IMG/VR virus record: IMGVR_UViG_3300031952_000137
Location: 1 to 24,166 of that record
DNA: 24,166 nucleotides
Origin: a virus
Direction: 5' to 3' (one strand)
Shown: positions 13,360-20,498 of the stretch, one piece after another
How positions within the stretch are numbered: position 1 is the stretch's first letter
Layout: each line of letters opens with the position of its first letter
Position numbers and translations under genes: made by a program
The notes under the pieces: generated by a model
Seen by the model: only the letters and a program-made list of their open reading frames with translations
Told to the model about the DNA's origin: nothing
Database searches by the model: none

Positions 13360-15201
13360 ATGGCGACCTTAGCCGAACTCGTAGTGAAGATTTCGGGCGA
13401 TACAGCATCCCTGAGCGCGGCGCTGGGACGGGCCGAGAAGCTGATGGGCGGGCTCCAGGGTGCGGCTGGCAAGGTTGGCAGTGCCTTCGGTGGCATGGCC
13501 AAGATTGCGGGCGGGTTTGTCATGGCGCAAGGGATCATGTCAGCACCGGGCATCCTCATGTCTGCGGCCCAGGCAGCGGCGGATGAGGAAGCGTCCCTAG
13601 CACGGCTCCAGAAGGCGGTCGAGAACACCGGCGCTGTCTGGTCGACCTATGGTGGGCAACTCGATGCTGTTGTTGAGGCGGGGATGAAGCGCGGGTTTGA
13701 CGATGATGCCCAACGCGCCTCCCTATCCCTCCTGATGGCGCAGACGGGCAATGCAGACGAGGCTATGCGCCGTTTCGCGCTTTCCCAGGATGTTGCCCGT
13801 GGTGCTGGTATCGACCTGGAGATGGCATCCAGGCTCTTAGGCAAGGTGACTGAGGAGAACGCCAACGTCTTCAAGAGGATGGGTATCAACCTAGAAGCGG
13901 GCGCGTCTGAGGCAGAGGCGTTCGCAGCGCTGCAACAGAAGTTCGGCGGGCAGGCGGAAGCCTACGCCAAGTCATCCGCCGGCCAGTTTGAAGTCGCCAA
14001 GATTCAGATGGGGGAACTCAAGGAAGATATCGGGGCCGTCCTTCTGCCTGCCCTGGTAAAGCTGGCGGGCACCTTCACCGAGAAGGTCATCCCGGCCCTC
14101 CGTGAACTAGCAGCCGAGTGGATACCCAAGATCAAGCAGGCTTTCGCTGATTTCGCCAGCAGTTCGGTATTTGCAACGGCGCAAGTAGGAATCATGACGA
14201 TCTACGAAGCGGGCAAGGCCCTCGTCGATTTCATCTCAAACAACAAGGTGGCGATGATAGCGACCCTCACCGCGATCGGTGTCGCAATCGCCGTCGCCAT
14301 CGGGCCAGCGAGTCTCGCAATCGCCGCCATCGCGGGGATCATCCTCGCCGTCGGCTATCTTCGCCAGCACTGGGATGACATTCAGGCCAAAACGCTGGAG
14401 GTCTGGAACGGTATCAGCGACTTCCTGAATGAGAAGTTCGGCTTCCTGAAGGGCATCTTTGAGACGGCCTTCACCTACTACTACAACATCGCCATGTTCG
14501 TCTTCGCGGAGATTAAGAACTACATCGAGACGACGATCAATATCATCCGCGACATTATTGTAGTCGTCATGGCGCTGCTGAAAGGCGACTGGAGCGGTGC
14601 CTGGGAAGGCATGAAACAACTCGTGACCGACGTGTGGGAGGGTATCAAGGGCGCAATCATGCCCGCTATCGACCTCATCCGCAACCAGCTTCAGCTTCTC
14701 TGGGACGTAACGGAAGGGCTGCGGGGCTTCCTGGCGGACAAGTTTGCCCCTGCGTGGACGGGCTTGTCGTGGGTGTTCGGGGTCGTGCAGAGCATCCTGG
14801 GCGATCTACGTGATGCTTTCCAGTGGGTGATCGACAAGGTGTTCGCACTGAAGGACGCGGTGGAGGATGCGCTAGGGCCGCTGGGGGACCTGATCGACAA
14901 GGCAGGCGATCTCCTAGGCAAAGCCGGCGATATCGGCGGCGGTCTAAAGAAGGGCCTCGGCTTCGCCTCCGGCGGCGTTACGCCGTACTCAGGGCTCTTC
15001 AGTGTAGGCGAACGCGGCCGCGAACTCGTAGCTTTGCCCGGCGGAAGCCGTGTCTACTCCAACACCGAGAGCCGCCAGATGGTCAGCGAAAGCACGCGCA
15101 TCGGGCATCAGGGTGATACCTACTACGGTCCCGTTACTAACGTGATCCAGGGCGGGAGCGATGAGGACTTCGGGCGTCTGCTGGAGAGGCGGTTCCGATG
15201 A
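13360..15201 (+). CDS. Tail tape measure protein
   Basis: The tape measure fixes tail length, occupies the tube lumen and enters the cell envelope during DNA ejection. This 613-residue protein has an N-terminal helix-rich start typical of the family (MATLAELVVKISGDTASLSAALGRAEKLMGGLQ), Ala-rich helices, a strongly hydrophobic stretch at about residues 290-337 (VAMIATLTAIGVAIAVAIGP and following), a second one near 395-405, and a C-terminal motif FASGGVTPYSGLFSVGERGRELV...GGSRVYS (about 540-567) seen in many tape measures. By the usual rule of about 0.15 nm per residue the tail would be near 90 nm. It starts directly at the end of the chaperone frame and is followed by a convergent lipoprotein gene after 5 nt. 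Confidence 0.93.
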   Translation: MATLAELVVKISGDTASLSAALGRAEKLMGGLQGAAGKVGSAFGGMAKIAGGFVMAQGIMSAPGILMSAAQAAADEEASLARLQKAVENTGAVWSTYGGQLDAVVEAGMKRGFDDDAQRASLSLLMAQTGNADEAMRRFALSQDVARGAGIDLEMASRLLGKVTEENANVFKRMGINLEAGASEAEAFAALQQKFGGQAEAYAKSSAGQFEVAKIQMGELKEDIGAVLLPALVKLAGTFTEKVIPALRELAAEWIPKIKQAFADFASSSVFATAQVGIMTIYEAGKALVDFISNNKVAMIATLTAIGVAIAVAIGPASLAIAAIAGIILAVGYLRQHWDDIQAKTLEVWNGISDFLNEKFGFLKGIFETAFTYYYNIAMFVFAEIKNYIETTINIIRDIIVVVMALLKGDWSGAWEGMKQLVTDVWEGIKGAIMPAIDLIRNQLQLLWDVTEGLRGFLADKFAPAWTGLSWVFGVVQSILGDLRDAFQWVIDKVFALKDAVEDALGPLGDLIDKAGDLLGKAGDIGGGLKKGLGFASGGVTPYSGLFSVGERGRELVALPGGSRVYSNTESRQMVSESTRIGHQGDTYYGPVTNVIQGGSDEDFGRLLERRFR

Positions 15202-15206
15202 GAGGA

Positions 15207-15572
15207 TTATTCGCCGTTAAGAATGCGGCTGCACTCCTCCATGAGCATGTTCCCGACGCGCAATTTGTCGCCGGGGCTTGCTGTCTGGCCGGGGACCGCT
15301 GTTTGGGCAGGGAATGGCGTCGAAGTCGGACCAATCTCATCGGGACTTGCATCTATGACTTTCACCGTGTCCTCAGCCGACAATCCCTGGATGCTTCGGC
15401 ACAATGCAGGTGCGGCAGAGTCGGTCAGGATCACTCGCACTTGGAGCCGCATAGCCGATTCCGTGGTATCAAAGCCCTTCATGTGCAAGACCCTATCCGA
15501 TTTCGTATTCCCGCCGCCGCACGCCGCCGCTCCCAGCGCAAGTGCGGCTATGAGAACAATCGTCCATTTCAT
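15207..15572 (-). CDS. Small secreted lipoprotein on the opposite strand (moron)
   Basis: The 121-residue product has a clear type II signal: MKWTIVLIAALALGAAAC with a lysine, a hydrophobic core and a lipobox-like AAAC at residue 18, followed by GGGNTKSD. The mature part is small, with LHMKGFDTTESAMRLQVRVIL, a Pro/Thr-rich stretch near residues 82-100 and cysteines at 58 and 114 that could pair. AGGAG at 15585-15581 on the minus strand is 8 nt before its ATG. It is the only convincing reverse-strand gene, with its own extended -10 promoter, so it fits a lysogenic-conversion moron. Phage lipoproteins that block superinfection are known (TP-J34 Ltp, T5 Llp), but no sequence identity to them is claimed. 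The + strand ORF overlapping it is judged a shadow. Confidence 0.8.
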   Translation of the reverse strand: MKWTIVLIAALALGAAACGGGNTKSDRVLHMKGFDTTESAMRLQVRVILTDSAAPALCRSIQGLSAEDTVKVIDASPDEIGPTSTPFPAQTAVPGQTASPGDKLRVGNMLMEECSRILNGE

Positions 15573-15612
15573 TGTCTCTTCTCCTCTCAGAACCTAACGC
15601 GGCGGGGATTAA

Positions 15613-15632
15613 ATGATAACACACTTTGTCAA
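15613..15632 (-). promoter_or_regulatory. Extended -10 promoter of the lipoprotein gene
   Basis: On the minus strand TATCAT (15618-15613) is preceded by TGT, giving the extended -10 pattern TGnTATCAT. A TTGACA (15632-15627) lies only 8 nt upstream of the -10, too close to act as a normal -35, but extended -10 promoters can work without one. Transcription would start near 15606 and reach the ribosome-binding site and the ATG at 15572 after about 34 nt. Confidence 0.5.
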
Positions 15633-15643
15633 GGAGCAGCCTG

Positions 15644-18046
15644 ATGGCGCTTTCACCTAGCCTCTTCGATGGCGTAAATATCCTTGCGGCGCCCTACTCG
15701 CGCGCGTCATTCGTGCGCGGCGACGGCACCAGCCTGGGACCTGTTTTCGAGCCGACGCCGGTGCAAGTCTCCGGCGCCTTCGGCACGGTTGCGGCCGCAC
15801 AGCCAGGCGGCAAGTCCTTCCCGCTCTACGTCCAGCTCGTCTCTCCCGTCACCGAAGACAACGTGTCGACGCTCTGTGCGCTGTTTGACCCCGAGAAGAC
15901 GGCGGACGGCACGCTGGTCTATCTCAAGGCTACCGACGGGAACGCTGTCACGCGGCGCATGGCCGTGGCGATCCGCCAGATCATCCCTGACGAGCAAGCC
16001 TTGAGCGCGTTCCGCATCTCACTCTATGCGCCTGATCCGCGCTGGGAGCAAGACAGCGAGCAGACTGACACGCAGGCGGACAAGAACGCTAGCCCCGTCA
16101 ACTGGACGATCACACCGACCGGCTCGATGCGGACATACCCCACGATCGAGATCACGCCCGATGCGGTCAAGGCCCACGCCAACGGCTATATCGCCCGTAT
16201 GTTCGTCGTGACGGCGAACAAGGTCTCGCGCACTGTTATGGACTCGCTCGGGTTGGGCTTCCCCGTCGACATCATGAATCACCTATTCGACATGGCGACG
16301 CTGACTACCGGCTCAATGCAGGCAGACGGCGATGACCTGCGTGTCTTTGTCGACGGCAAACGCATCAAGAACTTCATCGGCGAGGACAGGTTCTTCGGTC
16401 ATATCGACGCTGCGACGACGAAGGTCTGGACTAACATAGCCTTCCGCCCCTGCCGCACGGCAACGCTGGACGCCGCCGCGTTCACTGCTATCAGCCCCGC
16501 GAACACGGAGAGCATCCACGTCGACAACATGGGCGGTCTAGCGGGCTGGCCTTCTAGCGGCTATCTCCTGCTCGACGACGAGGTGATCTACTACAGCGAG
16601 CGGGACAGCGCCTATTTCTACGATATTCGGCGCGCGCAGATGGGCACCGCTGCGGCTGCGCACAACGACGCCATCACGCTCTACTGGGTCGAGCATGAGA
16701 TACAGGTTCTCTATGACTACACGGCGGCAGCGAACCCGCCCGCGTCGACGGATGTGCAGCCCGTCATCGACCTGGAGAACTCGACGAATGCTTACCACGT
16801 CTACCCGGGTCCGTTCATCGACCCCGACAGTCTGCGCACCGGCCAATTCCTGGCGACGTACCGCGAGACTAACGACGTTGCGCCGTACCTGTCGATGGAC
16901 GATACCGGCGCCGTCATCAAGGTCGTTGATACCGCCCCGAGCGCGGGGAAGCCCGCACGCAACAACCTGGAGCTCTACACGCCGCTTGGCGTCGACACGG
17001 CGGCGGCCTCGCTGGAGCAGGACGTGACGGTGCCGAACAATATGCTCGCGCGGGTGTACGGGACGGACACGGACGGCAACGAGAGCCTGCTGGAGGAATG
17101 GAACCCCGACACGGATGGCGCGAATGAGCAGATAACGCCTGCGGGTGTGCTGACGCGGCTGCGCTATGAGGGACTGGTGCGGACGGTGACAGGCTTCACG
17201 GCGACGGGCGATGCCTATGATGCTGAACTAGCGGGGCCAGCTACAGCGCATCGGGGCTGGGCACCGACCTTCGTCCTGGCGCAGAAGACGGTCGTGTCGG
17301 GATTCGTGATTCGTGCCAAGAAGACTGCGGGCGCTACGGGCCATTTCTTCGTGGCCATTCGCGAGGCCAGCGACGCCAGCCCAACTGTCCTAGAAGTCTG
17401 GGGATATTACAACGTGGAGACCGCAGCCCTGGGTGTTGCCTACGCAGATGTCAAGTACCTCTTCCCCACTCCTGTAACCCTTGAGGTCGGCACCTATAGC
17501 CTTTATATGTACGCCGACACGATAGCTACTGCGTCGGTCTTCCTGAGTGGGATAGCGGGCCACGCTTGGACTTACCCCGTTTGGAAGAATGTCAGTGGCA
17601 CATGGGGGATAGTTAGCGAACCAGCGTACTCTATCTGGTTCCAGTTGCTCGGCGACGGCTCCGTGTGTCAGCCCGAAGTGCCGGTCGGCTCCGCCGCTAT
17701 CGCCCAGTACGACAACATCGAGATCACCTGGGATACCCCGCTCTACGTCAAGTTCCAGACAGCCGAAAGCGTCTACGCCTATAGTGGCATTCTGGAGAAC
17801 CTGACGACGGCGCAGAGTGTCAGCATTTACGCCATCGGCAAGGTCGCGGAGGCGCTAACAATCGACTGCGCTAAGCGCGAAGTCACCGGTGGCGAACTCG
17901 GTCTCCCTATCCCGTACTGCGCGGAGTGGAGCGACGAAGGCGCGGGTCTGTATCTGCTTCCTGGCGTCGCTAACTCTATGCGTTGGACGGAGGCCGGCAT
18001 CGGCACACTGACCTTTGTCACGACCTGGCGCGGGAGGTGGAGCTAG
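15644..18046 (+). CDS. Distal tail protein (Dit-like), enlarged by inserted modules
   Basis: Dit forms the ring at the tail tip on which Tal and fibres assemble. The N-terminal part (PSLFDGVNILAAPYSRASF, LYVQLVSPVTEDNVSTLCALF, FRISLYAPDPRWEQ) and the C-terminal end (TIDCAKREVTGGELGLPIPY near residue 740, then TLTFVTTWRGRW) are those of Dit-like tail proteins. At 800 residues it is about three times a simple Dit. The extra parts include a stretch with GYLLLDDEVIYYSERDSAYFY and RRAQMGTAAAAH (about 305-340) and a beta-sandwich, probably carbohydrate-binding, at about 530-670 (FVLAQKTVVSGFVIRAKKTA to YSIWFQLLG). AAGGAG at 15631-15636 is 7 nt before ATG 15644; the longer TTG start at 15626 is not needed. 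Confidence 0.83.
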   Translation: MALSPSLFDGVNILAAPYSRASFVRGDGTSLGPVFEPTPVQVSGAFGTVAAAQPGGKSFPLYVQLVSPVTEDNVSTLCALFDPEKTADGTLVYLKATDGNAVTRRMAVAIRQIIPDEQALSAFRISLYAPDPRWEQDSEQTDTQADKNASPVNWTITPTGSMRTYPTIEITPDAVKAHANGYIARMFVVTANKVSRTVMDSLGLGFPVDIMNHLFDMATLTTGSMQADGDDLRVFVDGKRIKNFIGEDRFFGHIDAATTKVWTNIAFRPCRTATLDAAAFTAISPANTESIHVDNMGGLAGWPSSGYLLLDDEVIYYSERDSAYFYDIRRAQMGTAAAAHNDAITLYWVEHEIQVLYDYTAAANPPASTDVQPVIDLENSTNAYHVYPGPFIDPDSLRTGQFLATYRETNDVAPYLSMDDTGAVIKVVDTAPSAGKPARNNLELYTPLGVDTAAASLEQDVTVPNNMLARVYGTDTDGNESLLEEWNPDTDGANEQITPAGVLTRLRYEGLVRTVTGFTATGDAYDAELAGPATAHRGWAPTFVLAQKTVVSGFVIRAKKTAGATGHFFVAIREASDASPTVLEVWGYYNVETAALGVAYADVKYLFPTPVTLEVGTYSLYMYADTIATASVFLSGIAGHAWTYPVWKNVSGTWGIVSEPAYSIWFQLLGDGSVCQPEVPVGSAAIAQYDNIEITWDTPLYVKFQTAESVYAYSGILENLTTAQSVSIYAIGKVAEALTIDCAKREVTGGELGLPIPYCAEWSDEGAGLYLLPGVANSMRWTEAGIGTLTFVTTWRGRWS

Positions 18047-19644
18047 TGCGCGACGTTGTATGGCTCCGCGCGGGCTTCCCGCCTTTCCGCCGTCTCTGCC
18101 GCCTCAGCACGGCGAACAATGTTGATCGCTCGTTTCACATCATGGACGCGGGGCAGGCCGTCGTGGAACTCGCCGCCTCCGACCCCGATATCGCCGAAGT
18201 CACCGAGGGGCGCATAGTAGAGATTCAGGGCTACCGGCGAATTAAGTGTGGGATTCCTGAGAACGAGGTGGCAGTCGCGGGTTCCTACGTTTGCTTTAGC
18301 GATGGCACAAAGCGCCACCGTGCACAAGCCTTTCGGACACCGCGTACTGGCGGCGGCCAGTTCACGGCGGTCAGCCTGTCGCTCTTGAAAGTCCTCGCGC
18401 CAACCGGCACGCTGCATCTGCATCTCTACTCGAACGCTGTGGCGACGGATAAGCCGGATACTGCACTCGCTACCAGTACGAATACGATCAACTGCGCCGA
18501 CCTCACAACCTCAGCAGAGTGGTACAGCTTCACCTTTGCCCCATTTCCCCTATCGTCGAACACCACTTACCACTGGGTTCTCGACGTAGATGATGCTGTT
18601 CAGGATAACGCCAATTACGTCCGCGTCGCTTACAGCCTAGCTGGCTACAACTTCAGCGGCAATCGGGCCTATAGCGCGGATAAGATCACTTGGTCTTCTT
18701 CTTCGACCAATGACTTCCTCTGCCGCTTCATCTGTGACTGGTATCGAGAGGTGCAGGCGGTAGCACCGTGGATCGGCTGGATAGATCAACTCGGCGATGA
18801 AGATGATACGGGCGTCGTCACCGTGGACTGCGTAGACGCCGCAACGAAACTCGGCGAACGGCACTCGGGTCTCACTACGGCTCGCAGCGGTTGCGCCGGC
18901 GGGATCGCGCGCGACCTCCTGTACGAATGCAACTCCCGCAACGGCCTCGGCATCATCTGGGACCCGAACTCTGAGGTCGGTATGCCCGTCGCCAACATTG
19001 ACGTGTCCGGCTCCTCCGTACTCGACGCCCTAAACAAACTCGCCGACGCGACGGGCGATGAATGGTGGTTTGAGTACGTCATCGCGCCGGACCAGCTCAA
19101 GATTATGCTCCACTGGGGCTGGCAACAGGGCTTTGACCTCTCCGGCCGCGTATGCCTACGTGACGGCTACGGCATCAGCAGTTTCGGCTACTCCCGCGAC
19201 GCGATAGAAGAGGCGGAGTCTGTCCTTGTCGTCGGCAGCGGCGGGACGATGAACGAGCGCCCGGGCGTCGTGCGCGCTGTCAATCAGCCCGAACGTGCGG
19301 CCCTGTCGGGGGTGCCCGTTCAGGGTGCGAGCCAGACGCAGCGGCTGCGACAGGTCTCCGAACCGGCGCTGGCGGCAGAGCGCGTCATTGTGGCGCCCCG
19401 CGAGAGCGATATCGGCGTGCTGGCACGGATAGCCGAGCGCGATCTTGAAGCCACGTGGGGAGCACTGGAAACCGTCTCGATGACGATCAATGAAAATGTG
19501 GACTGGGCGACGGTGCCCGTAGGGAGCATCGTGCGAGTAATCCACGATACGGCATGGGGCACGCTCGACCGGCATATCCGTGTCATGGAGATGCAGCCGG
19601 GCGATGGTATCTGCGACCTGGCAGTGCAGGTGCTCAATGACTAG
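18046..19644 (+). CDS. Tail-associated baseplate hub protein (Tal/Gp37-like) with inserted lectin-like module
   Basis: The 532-residue protein resembles the Gp37-like hub proteins that follow Dit in siphoviruses: GRIVEIQGYRRIKCG early, then WIGWIDQLGDEDDTGVVTVDCVDAATKL, IARDLLYECNSRNGLGIIWD, NIDVSGSSVLDALNKLADATGDEWWFEY, SYGYSRDAIEEAESVLVVGSG-like text and a C-terminal ISERDLEATWGALET. Residues about 79-233 form an inserted beta-sandwich: QAFRTPRTGGGQFTAVSLSLLKV, PTGTLHLHLYSNAVATDKPDTALA, FPLSSNTTYHWVLDV. The start is GTG 18046, overlapping the Dit stop (TAGTG), with GGGAGGT 7 nt upstream; the open frame further upstream is only a shadow in Dit. It probably closes the tail tip and contacts the host surface. 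Confidence 0.83.
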   Translation: MRDVVWLRAGFPPFRRLCRLSTANNVDRSFHIMDAGQAVVELAASDPDIAEVTEGRIVEIQGYRRIKCGIPENEVAVAGSYVCFSDGTKRHRAQAFRTPRTGGGQFTAVSLSLLKVLAPTGTLHLHLYSNAVATDKPDTALATSTNTINCADLTTSAEWYSFTFAPFPLSSNTTYHWVLDVDDAVQDNANYVRVAYSLAGYNFSGNRAYSADKITWSSSSTNDFLCRFICDWYREVQAVAPWIGWIDQLGDEDDTGVVTVDCVDAATKLGERHSGLTTARSGCAGGIARDLLYECNSRNGLGIIWDPNSEVGMPVANIDVSGSSVLDALNKLADATGDEWWFEYVIAPDQLKIMLHWGWQQGFDLSGRVCLRDGYGISSFGYSRDAIEEAESVLVVGSGGTMNERPGVVRAVNQPERAALSGVPVQGASQTQRLRQVSEPALAAERVIVAPRESDIGVLARIAERDLEATWGALETVSMTINENVDWATVPVGSIVRVIHDTAWGTLDRHIRVMEMQPGDGICDLAVQVLND

Positions 19645-19825
19645 GCGGAAACTCATCGGGCAATCGAAGCAGCGGCGGGGTCTCGGCTATCTACGGGGCA
19701 GTCTCGCCAAAGTCGATGAGCTGGAACGGGCGCCACAGGGCATCACCGCTACGGCAGGAACCGCCTCAATCATCGTGAAGATAGGCAATCGGCGTTACCG
19801 AGTTTCGGCCACGCGCCTAGATTGA
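19637..19825 (+). CDS. Small basic hypothetical protein after Tal
   Basis: ATG 19637 lies 8 nt inside the end of the Tal gene, with AGGTG at 19628-19632 just upstream. The 62-residue product starts MTRRKLIGQSKQRRGLGYLRGS and ends in a beta-like AGTASIIVKIGNRRYRVSATRLD. It is basic at the N-terminus, with no membrane segment or known motif. Short proteins of this type, with an N-terminal tail and one small beta domain, are common between Tal and fibre genes; the role is unknown. The open frame reaches further back, but the earlier part lies in the Tal gene. Confidence 0.62.
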   Translation: MTRRKLIGQSKQRRGLGYLRGSLAKVDELERAPQGITATAGTASIIVKIGNRRYRVSATRLD

Positions 19826-19846
19826 ATAGCTGAAAGGCATGGAGGA

Positions 19847-20029
19847 GTGAGAAGAGACGCAACGGTTTTCGCAGTTCCAGCGCAGGCGTTCTCACGAGCC
19901 CCGAACGAGAACATCCAGCATCATTGTCCACTCTGTGACAAGACATTGGGTTGGGACGAGTTTCAGGCCCACGCGACCGCTTGCATAGCAGCGCACCCTG
20001 AAGCGGTGCGCGAGATTGAGGAGAGGTAA
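19847..20029 (+). CDS. Small zinc-finger protein
   Basis: A 60-residue frame opens at GTG 19847 and ends 3 nt before the next gene. It contains HHCPLCDKTLGWDEFQAHATAC followed by IAAH (shown here in parts: HHCPLCDKTL, GWDEFQAHATAC), that is CxxC, 12 residues, H, 4 residues, C, which fits one C2H2/C2HC-type zinc finger. The start is uncertain because GGAGGA directly abuts the GTG, and no better start is visible before the finger. It could be a small DNA- or protein-binding factor within the tail region; I cannot assign a family. Confidence 0.55.
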   Translation: MRRDATVFAVPAQAFSRAPNENIQHHCPLCDKTLGWDEFQAHATACIAAHPEAVREIEER

Positions 20030-20032
20030 GAA

Positions 20033-20482
20033 ATGGCTGTAACAGCATTCTGGTACGCTAAGGGATTTCTTGCAGCGTTCAACAAGGAGACGGACTGGGC
20101 GGCGGACGCCATCAAGGTTGCTCTGACCACATCGACCTACACACCGAACCAGGATACCCACGACTACTTCAGCGACGTGACCAACGAAGTCTCGGGTACT
20201 GGGTACACGGCTGGCGGGGCGACGCTTGGGACACCGACCATCGCCAGCACCCTGAACGTGATCAAGTTGGATGGGGTCGATACCGTCTGGACAACCTCGA
20301 CGATCACGGCACGGCGAGCAGTGGTCTACGACTCGACGCCTGGCACTGCGGGGACTAATCCGTTGCTGTTCTGGGTAGACTTCGGTGTGGACGAGGTGAG
20401 CACCGCCGGCGACTTCACAATCACCTGGCACGCCAACGGGATGGCAACGATCACCGCGACAGACGCAACGGGGTATCCGTAA
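20033..20482 (+). CDS. Minor tail/tail-tip protein of a common phage family
   Basis: The 149-residue protein starts MAVTAFWYAKGFLAAFNKETDWAADAIKVALTTSTYTPNQDTHDYF and continues VTNEVSGTGYTAGGATLGTP, TARRAVVYDSTPGT, LLFWVDFGVDEVSTAGDFTITW. From memory, proteins with DTIKV.L..STYTPDQD and GTGYTAGG blocks are frequent beside tail fibre genes of siphoviruses; a precise role has not been set. The repeated beta pattern suits a tail-tip or fibre-associated structural protein. AGAGGTAAG precedes ATG 20033, and the gene lies 3 nt after the zinc-finger gene. Confidence 0.8.
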   Translation: MAVTAFWYAKGFLAAFNKETDWAADAIKVALTTSTYTPNQDTHDYFSDVTNEVSGTGYTAGGATLGTPTIASTLNVIKLDGVDTVWTTSTITARRAVVYDSTPGTAGTNPLLFWVDFGVDEVSTAGDFTITWHANGMATITATDATGYP

Positions 20483-20498
20483 GCCCAAGGGGTAGACG

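Noticed and set aside
15198-15644. 148-codon + strand ORF beginning MRGLFAVKNAAALLHEH
   Set aside because: It overlaps the reverse lipoprotein gene completely. Its translation has no domain pattern, while the reverse frame has a signal peptide, lipobox, ribosome-binding site and promoter. The ATGA overlap with the tape measure stop is noted but is probably chance.
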